Below are positions 1 to 10,009 of a DNA stretch of 64,000 nucleotides, one piece after another. Source of the stretch: Cycas panzhihuaensis. Taxonomy: Eukaryota; Cycadophyta. Each line of letters begins with the position of its first letter. Position 1 is the first letter of the stretch. Where the stretch lies: assembly GCA_023213395.1 (NCBI GenBank), contig CM041465.1, positions 88,171,741 to 88,235,740 of the forward strand. Reading direction: 5' to 3'. Under the pieces are notes generated by a model. That model saw only the letters and a program-made list of their open reading frames with translations. It ran no database searches and was not told the DNA's origin. The position numbers were made by a program, and so were the translations under genes.

Positions 1-1065
1 TATTGTGAAGTTTTGAGTTTGAACTGTTTAGCCTCCTATTTTTTGATGTGCATGGTAACTGCAGAAGAATTGCTGAACTGCTTCACGTTGGTACGAGTTC
101 AATGCATGTGTTGATATATTCATTTGAAGTTTTTGAGCGAATATTGTAACTGGATAAATCGATGCTTTAATTGTTAGTTTTGACTCACCAATTTTGTTCT
201 TTACTTGAAATTTGGTATAATACATATATAGTTATGGACTTTTGAAGATACTCATCAATATTCTAAAAAAGCCCCAAACAAAATATATGACCCTCCTGAT
301 CAAAACCGTTGAAACAAACTTAAACACGTAATTTCACCCTTGTAGTATAATATCATCAAATAGGTATTTTAGCAAATGGGAGGGTACGCAATGGCTGCTC
401 CTTGTAGCATAACATCATTTAATAGGCATTTAAGCAAATGAAAGTGTAAACTATTTAAGCAAAAATAAAGTGTATGGTTATTGGATTACATATTGATAAA
501 GATATATGGATGATTGAACTTTGAAGATGGCATGGGATCAACTTGTTTCTTGGCAGCAGATGTTGAAAGAGATGTTCTAGAGATTTTGTTATGGTCCCGT
601 TATTGCAAAATGCTAATGCTTCATGATATGGGCCCGTTTTCCTTTCTACGTGAAAGGTGGGGTATGTCCTTTTTTCTTTGTTTTGATTGATGGATAGAAG
701 TGATCACTATGTGAAACCTTTTATTTTTGCTTTTTTATTTTTCCTAATTTTCATTTCTCGAGTAAAATATGTAACCCACCATTTTCATCACTTTGTTTTT
801 GGTATATGGTGGGCTCCTTGAGAGTATGCTTAACTTGAGGTTGGATTATATATAAACTAAACAAAATTTCCAACAACCTTGAAGATAGTATTTTTCGTTT
901 TGAAGTTATTGTGCATAGTCACACTTTATGTTGGGAAGGGTGTTTTCAAATTAAGCATGGGAAAGTAGGTTAGGAGAAGGGTGATTATATGTAGTATTAT
1001 ATTTAATAATTTATTAGAATGTAGAAATTTTAAGAATTGCTTAGGACTTGTATCCTTTTAGACCA
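1..1065. other. AT-rich sequence without recognisable gene
   Basis: No protein family is recognisable on either strand. The only sizeable open frame (minus strand, 28-225, 65 codons) matches nothing I know and carries no motif. The stretch holds poly-T runs and one local ~41-bp repeat (listed separately). It is probably decayed repeat DNA, which is an inference from the surroundings. Confidence 0.5.
338..440. repeat. Two ~41-bp direct repeats
   Basis: Positions 338-378 and 400-440 share the pattern ccttgtag.ataa.atcat, then aatagg.attt.agcaaatg, separated by about 21 bp of unrelated sequence. Several mismatches show the duplication is not recent. No function is apparent. Confidence 0.6.
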
Positions 1066-2711
1066 TTGGATCATTTTTTTGTTATTCTTTTTAGTTAGTT
1101 TGGTAATGCTTATTAAGTTATATCCTATTTAGGTGAATTTTACCTTTTAAAGGATGTGCTTGACTCATAAAGGAACAAATAATGGTATAAAAATTGATAA
1201 TAGAAATAGATGAGGCGTTTATTTTCTTGAGTCTTTATTTTCTCTAGTCCTTGTTACCATTGGACCATTTTCTTTGCTATTAGTTTTGTTTATGTTGGTG
1301 GTGATTATTGATTGGGGGGTATAGGCTAAAATCTTGCCTTGGCCAAGGCTCTAAGGTAAATTAAAATTTATAATAAATAAGAATGATAAGAGATGTAAGG
1401 GTCATCAAAATAAATACAAGTTGTGTGCTTGGATTTGACTTGAATATGGGTGACTTTTAATTCTTTGACGAGTTTGTCCTTAGGTTGATCTATCTTTTAA
1501 TCAAACAAAATAAACCCTTAGAAAATTCAAGGCGGGAACTTGGATCATTTTCTTTGGTATTCCTTTTAGTTAGTTTGGTAATGCTTATTGGGTTATACTA
1601 TTTAGGTGAATTTTACCTTCTAAAGGATGTGCATGAAAAATATTGCATTTTATCAAGAAATAAATAATAGCATAAAAATTGATAATAGAAATAGATGAGG
1701 TGTTTATTTTCTTTTGAGTCCTTGTTACCATTGGACCATTTTTCCTTTGGTATTAATTTTGTTTATGTTGATGGTGACTATTGATTGGGGGGTATAGGCT
1801 AAAATCTTACCTTGGCAAGGCTCTAAGGTGAATTAAAATTTATAATAAATAAGAATGATAAGAGATGTAAGGGTCATCAAAATAAATACGAGTTGTGCTT
1901 GTATTTGACTTGAATATGGGTGACATTTTTTTTTTTTTTTTGACAAGTTTGTTTTTTGGTTGATCTATCTTTTAATTAAATAAAATAAACCTTTAGAAAA
2001 TTCAAGGCTGAAAATTGGATCATTTTCTTTGTTTTTCTTTTTAGTTAGTTTGGTAATGCTTGTTGGGTTATCCTATTTAGGTGAATTTTACCTTCTAAAG
2101 GATGTGCTTGAAAAATATTGCCTATTATCAAGTAATAATAAATATCAGCATAAAAATTGATAATAGAAATAGATGAGGTGTTTATTTTCTTTTGAGTCCT
2201 TGTTACCATTGGACCATTTTTCCTTTGGTATTAATTTTGTTTATGTTGGTGGTGACTATTGATTTGGGGTATATAGGCTAAATTCTTGCCTTGGCAAGGC
2301 TCTAAGGTAAATTAAAATTTGTAATAAATAAAAATGATAAGAGATGTAAGGGTCATAAAAATAAATGCATGTTGCGTGATTGGATTTGACTTGAATATGG
2401 GTGACATTTTTTTTCTTTGATAAGTTTGTTTTTTTGGTTGATCCATCTTTTAACCAAACAAGGTAAACCTTTAGAAAATTCGGGGGTATATAGGCTAAAT
2501 TTTTGCCTTGGCAAGGCTCTAAGGTAAATTAAAATTTGTAATAAATAAAAATGATAAGAGATGTAAGGGTCATAAAAATAAATGCAAGTTGCGTGATTGG
2601 ATTTGACTTGAATATGGGTGACATTTTTTTTCTTTGATAAGTTTGTTTTTTGGTTGATCCATCTTTTAACCAAACAAGGTAAACCTTTAGAAAATTCAAG
2701 GCTTGAAAAAT
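1066..2711. repeat. Tandem array of ~475-bp units (3 full, 1 truncated)
   Basis: Units begin with ttggatcatttt at 1066, 1540 and 2015 (474-475 bp apart). A fourth unit, 2483-2711, lacks the first ~215 bp. Landmarks repeated in order are ttagttagtttggtaatgct, taccattggaccatttt, gccttgg.aaggctctaagg, agagatgtaagggtcat and gatttgacttgaatatggg. The units differ by scattered substitutions and small indels. The last two half-units (2270-2482 and 2484-2696) are the most alike, which suggests a later partial duplication. No coding capacity is evident; apparent minus-strand frames simply repeat the unit. The origin is unknown: it could be a young minisatellite or an amplified piece of a transposon. 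Confidence 0.85.
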
Positions 2712-2957
2712 GATGAATTGGGTTAATGTGATGCAATGATGAATAAGTACAACATATCAACCAAGGTTTCATGGGTTTGACAATTAACTAGTATAATTAT
2801 TTTTAAGTGATAAATTAGAGTAAGGATTAAAAGGTGTTGGGTGTTAAAATTTTGGGCTAATGATTGTCGGGATACATTTTTACACAAATTAAGAGATTTA
2901 GTGTTTTCTATGATAGTAAAAGTAAGTTTTGTGACCATGTGTTTTATTAAGAGGATG

Positions 2958-3245
2958 TGTTAGAATTTTATTACATGATTCACAGTCAAAGATATGATTT
3001 AGTGGAAGCCAATTCAACCCACGCATAATGTGTTCCATTGGAGAATCTTGTAGAGGGTTTTTGTCTTCAATCCAAGCACAATGTGTTCTATTGTAGAATC
3101 TTGCATAATCTTCATCTTCAACCAAAGCACAATGTGTTATATTGGAAAATTTTAGAATGAGTGGAATATTTGTTGTGATTCTTTTTGTTTGGTGTGTGGT
3201 GGTGGTGGTTATAATGATAATTTCAACCATTTTTTGCGGCATTGT
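2958..3245 (-). repeat. Left arm of a ~290-bp inverted repeat
   Basis: The reverse complement of this stretch resembles 4124-4400. Read from 3242 leftwards it gives MPQKMVEIII and later QDSPMEHIM; the plus strand from 4127 gives MPLNMVEIII and QDSPMEHIM. The outer end begins TGTTAGAATTTTATTACATG, a TGTTAG start typical of plant LTRs. The arm contains about three degenerate copies of a ~50-bp motif built on gcacaatgtgtt..attg.agaatctt. It may be an LTR fragment; no partner coding region is visible. Confidence 0.6.
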
Positions 3246-3914
3246 GCTTCAGGGCATGACATTTGTTACACTTTTTTTTTTAATTTTTGACTTGGACCAA
3301 AATCTCATTAATATTTGAGAGGGTTGCTTGCCTCTTTACTTTTGGTTAATTAAAGAAAGTTTATAGCTTACATTTGATTTGTTATTGGCCACCCTCTAAT
3401 AGGTTTGTATATGATTTATTTTTAACAGTTGTTGCTTTTCTTTAACCACACCTTTGATTGCATTAGAAAGGATATCTTTCTATGGTTGTTTCACAATCTT
3501 TGTTTTAATTTTTTTTAAGATTTTTTTTTTAAGGTAAAATATTAATCATTAAACTAAGAAATCAATTGCAATACAATTGGGGTGATGTGCCCATTTGAGT
3601 TATAAAATCTAACAATTTAGTTTTTTACATGCAAAGCAATAAAGATAGCAATATTCGTTTGGGACTGTTTCTTTAGATTTTTTTTAGAGAAAATTGAAAC
3701 AAGGATTGTGAGACAATGATAAGAGGATTTCTTTTTTGATGCAGTCAAAGGTATGGTTGAAAAAAGGCACCATTTATTGGAAATAAGTTGTGCGAATTTT
3801 TTAGATTTTGTACGTGATTGTTTTTAAAAGTAGGAGCCAAAGATTTATCATATGGGGGTTGAGTAGCAAACCAATTGAGTTGTAGACTAGTTTTTTTTTA
3901 TTAATTAAGAATGA
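3246..3914. other. Spacer with T-tracts and a small LINE-related fragment
   Basis: This is the spacer between the inverted-repeat arms, with poly-T runs near 3272, 3527 and 3890. About 3535-3660 (gcaatacaatt, then aaatctaacaa, then tttacatgcaaagca) resembles the reverse complement of about 9565-9660 at the 5' end of the minus-strand LINE. It is therefore probably a fragment of the same LINE family in the opposite orientation. Nothing else is recognisable. Confidence 0.5.
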
Positions 3915-4152
3915 AGAGGCAATCTACCCTTCCAAATGTTGGGAAAACCTCGATTCAAATCAAATATTTGGAAAAGTTGTGTATTGGATGCTTTGGATTA
4001 GAGGACAATGCCATTAAATATGGTTGAAATTATAGAGGCAATCTACCCTTCCAAATGTTGGGAAAACCTCGATTCAAATCAAATATTTGGAAAAGTTGTG
4101 TATTGGATGCTTTGGATTAGAGGACAATGCCATTAAATATGGTTGAAATTAT
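3915..4152. repeat. Perfect-looking 119-bp tandem duplication
   Basis: Two adjacent copies, 3915-4033 and 4034-4152, start with agaggcaatctaccc and end with atggttgaaattat. I see no mismatch between them. Such high identity implies a recent duplication or an assembly error. The unit lies at the inner edge of the right inverted-repeat arm. Confidence 0.9.
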
Positions 4153-4400
4153 CATTCTAAGTCCCACACATCGGACAAAAGGATTCATGGTAGATATTTC
4201 ATTGATCCTAAGAGTCCTAGAAGATGAAGGTGTCATGCAGGATTCTCCAATGGAGCACATTATGCTTGGATTGTGTTGGCTTCCACTAGATCCATCATTA
4301 TGCTTGGATTGTGTTGGCTTCCACCAGATCCATCTCTATTCGGCTTGCGGTTGAACATGACGGTGTTGTTGGTTGTGGATCATGTAATAAAATTTTGTGG
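4124..4400 (+). repeat. Right arm of the inverted repeat
   Basis: This is the counterpart of 2958-3245 in opposite orientation, including ggcttccac and atcatgtaataaaatt near its outer end. The 75-codon open frame at 4127-4354 is not a recognisable protein; its similarity to the left arm is what a DNA repeat would give. Confidence 0.6.
4258..4333. repeat. Two tandem 38-bp units
   Basis: Units 4258-4295 and 4296-4333 both start cattatgcttggattgtg and end agatccat, with one visible difference (actag versus accag). They lie inside the right inverted-repeat arm and match the motif repeated in the left arm. Confidence 0.85.
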
Positions 4401-4876
4401 TATTAAAAACTTGGCCCTTCGAGAGAAATTCAAGACCTTCCTCTCATTGTAATTCCATAGTGACTTAAAGGGGATCCACTTGTTGCAGAAAGAAATTAAG
4501 TCTATCAGCAATTTAGAGGAGAGCGGGATTGGGGTGGGGGTTACTCTTAGTGACAAGATTGACATGGTCCTTCTAACGGAGCTGCTCGAAATCGTGGAAT
4601 TAAGCCACGACGTGCCAATTGTAAGAGCTAAAGAATTGAGTTAACAGTGCAAACTCCTCTTGGATCACTAGCTCGGGGGAGCTCGGGGCAACCATTTGTT
4701 TGTCCAAAAATTGACTTGGAAGACTTGTTGAGCTTGGAGAGAAAATGGTGTTATAATGAAGATTATCTTAGGCAGTGACTATGTGATTCCATATAATGGA
4801 ACTTTTGATTAAATGGTTGGGAGTTGATAGTTGTTTGGCAGTGTGAAAAAATCAATATTTCCGTCTTATAATGGGT

Positions 4877-6700
4877 GCCCCATTTATTATTTTCTTTGCT
4901 CTTGAGATCCCATAAATGCTTGGCCTCTCTGACGTATACCATGGTGAAAGGATTTTTGAAACCAAGATCGCCTCGTCGCTTATGTTTTGTGACTATGTTC
5001 CACCTTATTGGGTAGAGTGATTTTGTTTTAGCTAACCAAGGTTTCTAGAGGAATTTTGTAAATAAACTTTGAATGGCAGAAAGAATTATTTTGGTAGCTT
5101 GAATGATAGACATTAGGTAATTTGGCATTTGGGTGTGGGTGGATTCTATTAGACTCCAGCAACCTGCTAAATTTAGAGACCTAGTGGGCTATGAATCTAA
5201 CTTGTTCTTGATTTTTTGGATGTAAGAATACCAATCCGTAATCTACATTGTAGAAAGGTCCATCGAAATGCCCAAGTATTTGAAAATTGTGATTTTAGAA
5301 GCAATTGGAACTCCTAGAAGAGTCGTCGAAGGATTTTGAGTCTCTATTGGAACTTTATTGAATATGATGTTAGATTTATTAGGTTTAATCGTCATTTGTG
5401 CGACAATGTCAAAAAGGTTGAGAGCTTGAGTTGGCCTAGCAAAATTGTATCATCTTCAAGGATCTGGGGTGTTGTGCACTCTGTTTCATTGATTGAAATA
5501 CCTTGGAGGAGACTTACAGATTGAAGGCATTTTAATAGAGAAGAGAAGTCGTCCATTACAATAACAAATAGATAGGAAGACAAAGGACAACCCTGACGAA
5601 TACATTTGCTTGTGCAGATAAGGGAGTTAGTTGATTTGTTGATTTTGATGGCCATTGAAATCGAGGAGAATATGGTTTTGATCCAACTAATGTGATTTAT
5701 TTTTAAGCCCTTTTAGAAGAGAATGGCTAGGATAGTCCTATTCCACTGTGTCATAAGCTTTATTGGGGGCCCCATTTATCATTTTCTTTGCTCTAGAGAC
5801 CCCATAAATGCTTGGCCTCTCTGACTTGTACCATGGTGAAAGGATTTTTGAAACCAAGATCACCTCGCCCCTTATGTTTTGTGACTATGTTCCACCTTAT
5901 TGGGTAGAGTGATTTTGTTTTAGCTAACCAGGGTTTTTAGAGGAATTTTGTAAATAAACTTTGAATGGCAGAAAGAATTATTTTGGTAGCTTGAATGATA
6001 GACATTAGGTAATTTGGCATTTGGGTGTGGGTGGATTTATTAGACTCCATCAACCTGCTAAATTTAGAGACCTAGTGGGCTATGAATCTAACTTGTTCTT
6101 GATATTTTGGATGTAAGAATACCAATCCGTAATCTATATTATAGAAAGGTCCATCGAAATGCCCAAGTATTTGAAAATTGTGATTTTAGAAGCAATTGAA
6201 CTCCTAGAAGAGTCGTCGAAGGATTTTGAGTCTCTATTGGAACTTTATTGAATATGATAGATTTATTAGGTTTAATTGTCATTTGTGCGACAATGTCAAA
6301 AAAGTTGAGAGCTTGAGTTGGCCTAGCAAAATTGTATCCATCTTCAAGGATCTGGGTTGTTGTGCCCTCTGTTTCATTGTTTGAAATACCTTGGAGGAGA
6401 CTTACAAATTGAAGGCATTTTAATAGAGAAGAGAAGTCGTCCATTACAATAACAAATAGATAGGAAGACAAAGGACAACCTTGACGAATACATCTGCTTG
6501 TGTAGATAAGGGAGTTAGTTGATTTGTTGATTTTGATGGCCATTGAAATCGAGGAGAGTTGATTTGTTGATTTTGATGGCCATTGAAATCGAGGAGAATA
6601 TGGTTTTGATCCAACTAATATGATTTATTTTTAAGCTCTTTTGGAAGAGAATGGCTAGGATAGTCCTATTCCACTGTCATTAGCTTTATTGAGGTCCAAT
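4877..6700. repeat. ~890-bp tandem duplication inside the LINE
   Basis: Unit 1 (4877-5768) and unit 2 (5769 to about 6700) both begin gccccattta and run through the same 3' LINE sequence (for example cataaatgcttggcctctct, then ccatggtgaaaggatttttg) to the RT box. Identity is high with scattered differences, so the duplication is younger than the LINE insertion. Unit 2 also carries an extra 40-bp repeat. Confidence 0.9.
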
Positions 6701-7398
6701 TTAGGCAGCATTGTTTGCAACCTTTTTGTGCGTATGGGATGAAGGGCCTTTGCAATCACCATAATATTGTCTGTTATGTGTCGACCTTTAATGGAAATTG
6801 TTTAATTTTCATTAACAACTTGAGGAAGAAAAGCTTTGAGTCGATTGGCTATTACCTTAGTTATAATTTTATACGAAGTGTTGCATAGACTAATGGGTCT
6901 CTAATGGTGGATTGTGGAGGGAATGTCATTTTTTGGGACTAGGGAGACCATGGTTGCATTGATCGCTGGGTGTATCTTCTTAGTCTTGCGAGTCTCTTCT
7001 ACCATGCTTGTTAAAAGCTGAGACACCTCTTCATAATCAATGGCCAATAATAGCTCTACAGGCATTCCATCTAGGCCAGGGGCTTTATCATGGGAAAGTT
7101 TTGTAATAATTTTGTGGATTTTCTACTTAGTGATTGACTTGTGAAGAGAATCATTGAGAGTCCTACAACACTCCTCAAGGATATGATTCACTTTGGAGAG
7201 GATGGTTTGAGTAGCTTGTGCCTTGGTAGGGGAAATGCCTCGAGTAGACGATAGTTTATCGAAATGAAGGAAGATTTCTCTTTGAATTTTGCATTGAGAG
7301 TACGTGATCTCGGTAGGAGAGACTTGCAAACATTTGAGGGTTTGTTGATGTTGCTTGGCTTTCGTGTATTGGTTGAAAAATTGAGTTATGATCGGCAT
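5392..7398 (-). pseudogene. LINE reverse transcriptase remnant
   Basis: The minus strand holds the linker (7123-7398), then RT motifs in order: KAPGLDGMP (about 7090-7060), RPISLCNTSYKIITKV..NRLK (about 6900-6830), GRHITDNI (about 6780-6750), and IRQGCPLSSYLFVIVMDD (about 6490-6430). The expected F-A-D-D-T-I-L-L box reads L-E-D-D-T-I-L-L in the left copy (5392-5655). In the right copy (6139-6543) it is broken by a one-base shift. Both copies share the Ala-to-Glu change, so that change preceded the duplication. The RNase-H/zf-RVT tail is only faintly visible. The element is dead. Confidence 0.85.
6517..6596. repeat. 40-bp tandem duplication
   Basis: Units 6517-6556 and 6557-6596 both read agttgatttgttgattttga and continue identically to gaggag. 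The event is confined to the right unit of the larger LINE duplication and is therefore later than it. Confidence 0.9.
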
Positions 7399-7986
7399 GG
7401 ATTTTCCATTGAATGTTAGACCAAGCTTTCCATTTTTCAGCTTATCGCTTTTGCATTAGCAGGAGTTAGTCATTTAGATCATGTAGTTTGGAACGAAGAT
7501 TAGGGGAGCCATTGCCCTCTTTAAACTCCTTCTGTATAGAATAGATAGTCAGCAATGTAGATTCTCGTTGTTCCTTGAGCTGTCATTTATGCTCTTTGCC
7601 AAATTGCTTGATTCAAAATTTGAGGCCTTTCATAATTATTGTCCATCGGGCACCAAGACTTGTTACATGGTTCAATCTATTGTACAGAATAAACCACCAT
7701 TGTTGGAGAGCATTTTTGAGATCCTCTAGCTTAAGTAAGCTTACATTGAATTTGAAAACTATCTTCCTGGTTGCAACTGTATCCTCCTTGGTGCAGAGTT
7801 GGATCTTAATAGGGATTTGATTAGAAATCAGGGCCATTAGTTGAGATATATTGGTATTGAGTAATGAGAGCGGTGAGGGAAGTTGAAATATAGGTTTTGT
7901 TCAGCCTTTTTGTTATAAAGTTACTCCCCTGTGAATTGTTAGACCAAGTGAAGTTTAAACGCCCCTTCTAGGGAAGTTCAAAGAGA

Positions 7987-8640
7987 TCAAACCTGTCTTT
8001 TAAGATCAATAAATGATGAGTTGTCTTTTTGAAGGGGCCTTTTGAACTTCTCACCCGTTTTGTCATAAGGCGATTTCACAAAATTAAAGTCCCCCAAACG
8101 AAGAATGTGATCGTGGTCTTCTTGATTATTGTTTAAAGCACTTGCCAAGGCTTGCCCAGGGCTCATACTTGATACGACAATCAATAGAAGCATAGTCCTT
8201 GATGACCTAGCAAACAAATTGGTCCTTTTCCATTTTCAAACACATTCAATCATGATATGGGCTTATAATATAGTGAAGCATCTCCCATTGGTTATTTCAT
8301 AGAATACAAAGACCTCCAGAAGGCCAATCTAGAATAATTGCTTTCCAATGGGTCGTAGGCCATATCTCGTGGTTGGTACACTACATGTCGATTTTAGAGA
8401 TGATATGAGTTTTTATAAGAACCAGAAAATGGGGTTTATGTTGACGTATGATACGTTTTAACTCAATGTGTTTATGAAAGTGAGGGTGACCTATTGTCGT
8501 GATACTCCAAGCCATTGCTGAAAGGTTATTTTTGTTCGTCCATTGTACTAGGAAGATGTCGTATGGCCCAGAGATTTGAGTCGATACGATGCGGAGTTTC
8601 TTCATAACTAGGCAAATGAAGTTGCAGTTGGAGGTCATTC
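7987..8640 (-). pseudogene. LINE endonuclease (exonuclease-endonuclease-phosphatase fold) remnant
   Basis: This domain nicks target DNA to prime reverse transcription. The start of the fold is recognisable at 8381-8638 as ELKRIIRQHKPHFLVLIKTH, where LINE families usually have an E-T-H motif; here Glu is replaced by Lys (IKTH). Downstream, 7987-8217 carries LRLGDFNFVKSP with the conserved G-D-F-N box. The two pieces are in different frames, and the middle of the domain (about 8220-8380) has stops. The product cannot be functional. Confidence 0.8.
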
Positions 8641-8687
8641 ACATTGCAAAATCTTATCCATTGCGTTTCTGAAACATGATGTGGGGA

Positions 8688-9480
8688 TTATGGTTCCTCC
8701 ATTTGCATGTCGACTAGGTTACCTTGTTGGTGCTCTACAATATGTATAATGGCCACTTTAGATGTTTGTCCTTGGACTGGTGTAGTGACCTTTAGTCTTT
8801 TCTTTAGTTGATCTCTAGAGTTGTTGAGATCTAGTTGAGGAGGTTGGGTGTTTGTGAGGTGTCCTTTCCCTTTGTTTCTTGCTCGATTACTAATGAGAGT
8901 CCACCTATCATCTTCTCTTGTTTGAGGTGACGACATTTGTTGTTGTTGATTCGCCACTTCTAGATGGGTTTGGGGGATGAGCCATTGATGTTAGGATTAT
9001 TTGATTTGTTGTTGTTTGGGTAGGAGGCATTTGGTGTGGAATAACCTCGACTCTCCTTAGGTCTAAACTGGGAGGAGCTTGAAATAGGTGGCAGAATTTT
9101 CTCACATGCCTTATGTTGTGGCAAGCAGTGCATTTGAAGGGGACTCTTTCATAGTCGAGGTTGATTTAATTGACCTATTGGCGACTTTGAAATAAGCGTT
9201 CATTGAGAGGTTTAGTTGTATCTAGCTCGACACACACTTTTGCCACTCTTTTGACAGTGTGATCTAAGGTGTTTTGAGTCCAACTTTATGACCTTCCTCA
9301 ACATGGAACTGATTTTGATGAGATGTTTCTCTTCTCTAAATTTCATCCGGTAGGAATGGTAGTTGAACCCACATTGGGATTTTTAAAGGCCTTAGGTTAT
9401 TCAAGTCAACAAACATTGGAGACCAACGCTGAGAACTAGACCCAAGTTGCACATGAATCAAGGGTCATCGTATAAGACTT
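8688..9480 (-). pseudogene. LINE ORF1 (nucleic-acid-binding protein) remnant
   Basis: ORF1 proteins of plant L1 elements bind the element RNA. The minus strand here reads a VCVELD..KPL segment (about 9190-9250), typical of the region before the knuckle in LINE ORF1 or DUF4283-like proteins. An intact C-X2-C-X4-H-X4-C knuckle follows at 9091-9132 (first Cys 9130-9132, last Cys 9091-9093). A polar Gln/Ser/Thr-rich tail runs to 8688. Frame changes occur around 9100 and 8930, so two short open frames (8908-9105 and 8688-8957) cover parts of one protein. The endonuclease follows directly, as expected. Confidence 0.75.
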
Positions 9481-9660
9481 TTTCCGAATCTAAAGTATTT
9501 GAAAAGAAGATCTCTAGGAAAATCTTACGAAACATCTTCAAATTGATGCTATTATCTTTAGTGCTTTGCATGTAAAAGATTGAGTTGTTAGATTTTTTTG
9601 ACGCAATAGACACATTTCTGAATTGTATTACATTTGATTTTTTTGATTTAATGATATTTA

Positions 9661-10009
9661 TTTACCCTACAAAAAAAACATGAATTTGGTAAAATTTGAA
9701 GTGTATATTTAATTTTACTAATAGGTGCATAAGGATATTTGATGGATTTATTGCAGATTTTTTTTTTAATAGTTGGATAATTACAAAGATTGGTAGATTC
9801 ACTCTAGCAAATTGATATAGGAGTGAATTATCTAACTTTGTTTCACTTCATCCAAAGATTGCATAGCAACATGTGTTAGTAGTATTGATATAGAAGTGAA
9901 TAATCAAGCATTTAGGCTTCTTGAAGAGTGGTTAAGTCATCTTTGGAATGCATTGCTCAATTGTTTCATTTTTTGCATCGTTTAAGATGACCGACTCTAT
10001 GTGAAATAT
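9661..10009. other. AT-rich stretch, nothing recognised
   Basis: Poly-A and poly-T runs lie around 9669, 9757 and 9970. The phrase gatatag.agtgaat.atc occurs twice (about 9815 and 9887), hinting at a local repeat. No protein motif is visible on either strand. Confidence 0.4.

Larger units (their letters stand above)
4401..9660 (-). mobile_element. Decayed L1-type LINE (non-LTR retrotransposon)
   Basis: On the minus strand, in order, lie ORF1 with a zinc knuckle (about 9480-8690), an apurinic-type endonuclease (about 8640-7990), a linker, the reverse transcriptase (about 7120-5390) and a degraded 3' part to about 4400. This is the standard plant L1 order. All domains carry frameshifts or stops, so the element is dead. 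The 3' part is duplicated in tandem (4877-6700). I find no clear poly-A tail or target-site duplication, so both outer limits are approximate. The right limit rests on the ~100-bp block at 9565-9660 that recurs inverted near 3535-3660. Confidence 0.85.

Noticed and set aside
1066-2711. CRISPR-like or other regularly spaced array
   Set aside because: The units are ~475 bp, contiguous and without variable spacers, in a plant genome.
2353-2772. Minus-strand 139-codon frame with an internal repeated peptide
   Set aside because: The repeated peptide simply reflects the tandem DNA units. There is no family motif and no matching frame in the other units.
7575-7820. Plus-strand 81-codon frame opposite the LINE
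   Set aside because: It is the antisense shadow of the LINE linker region (7613-7837 on the minus strand). No motif.
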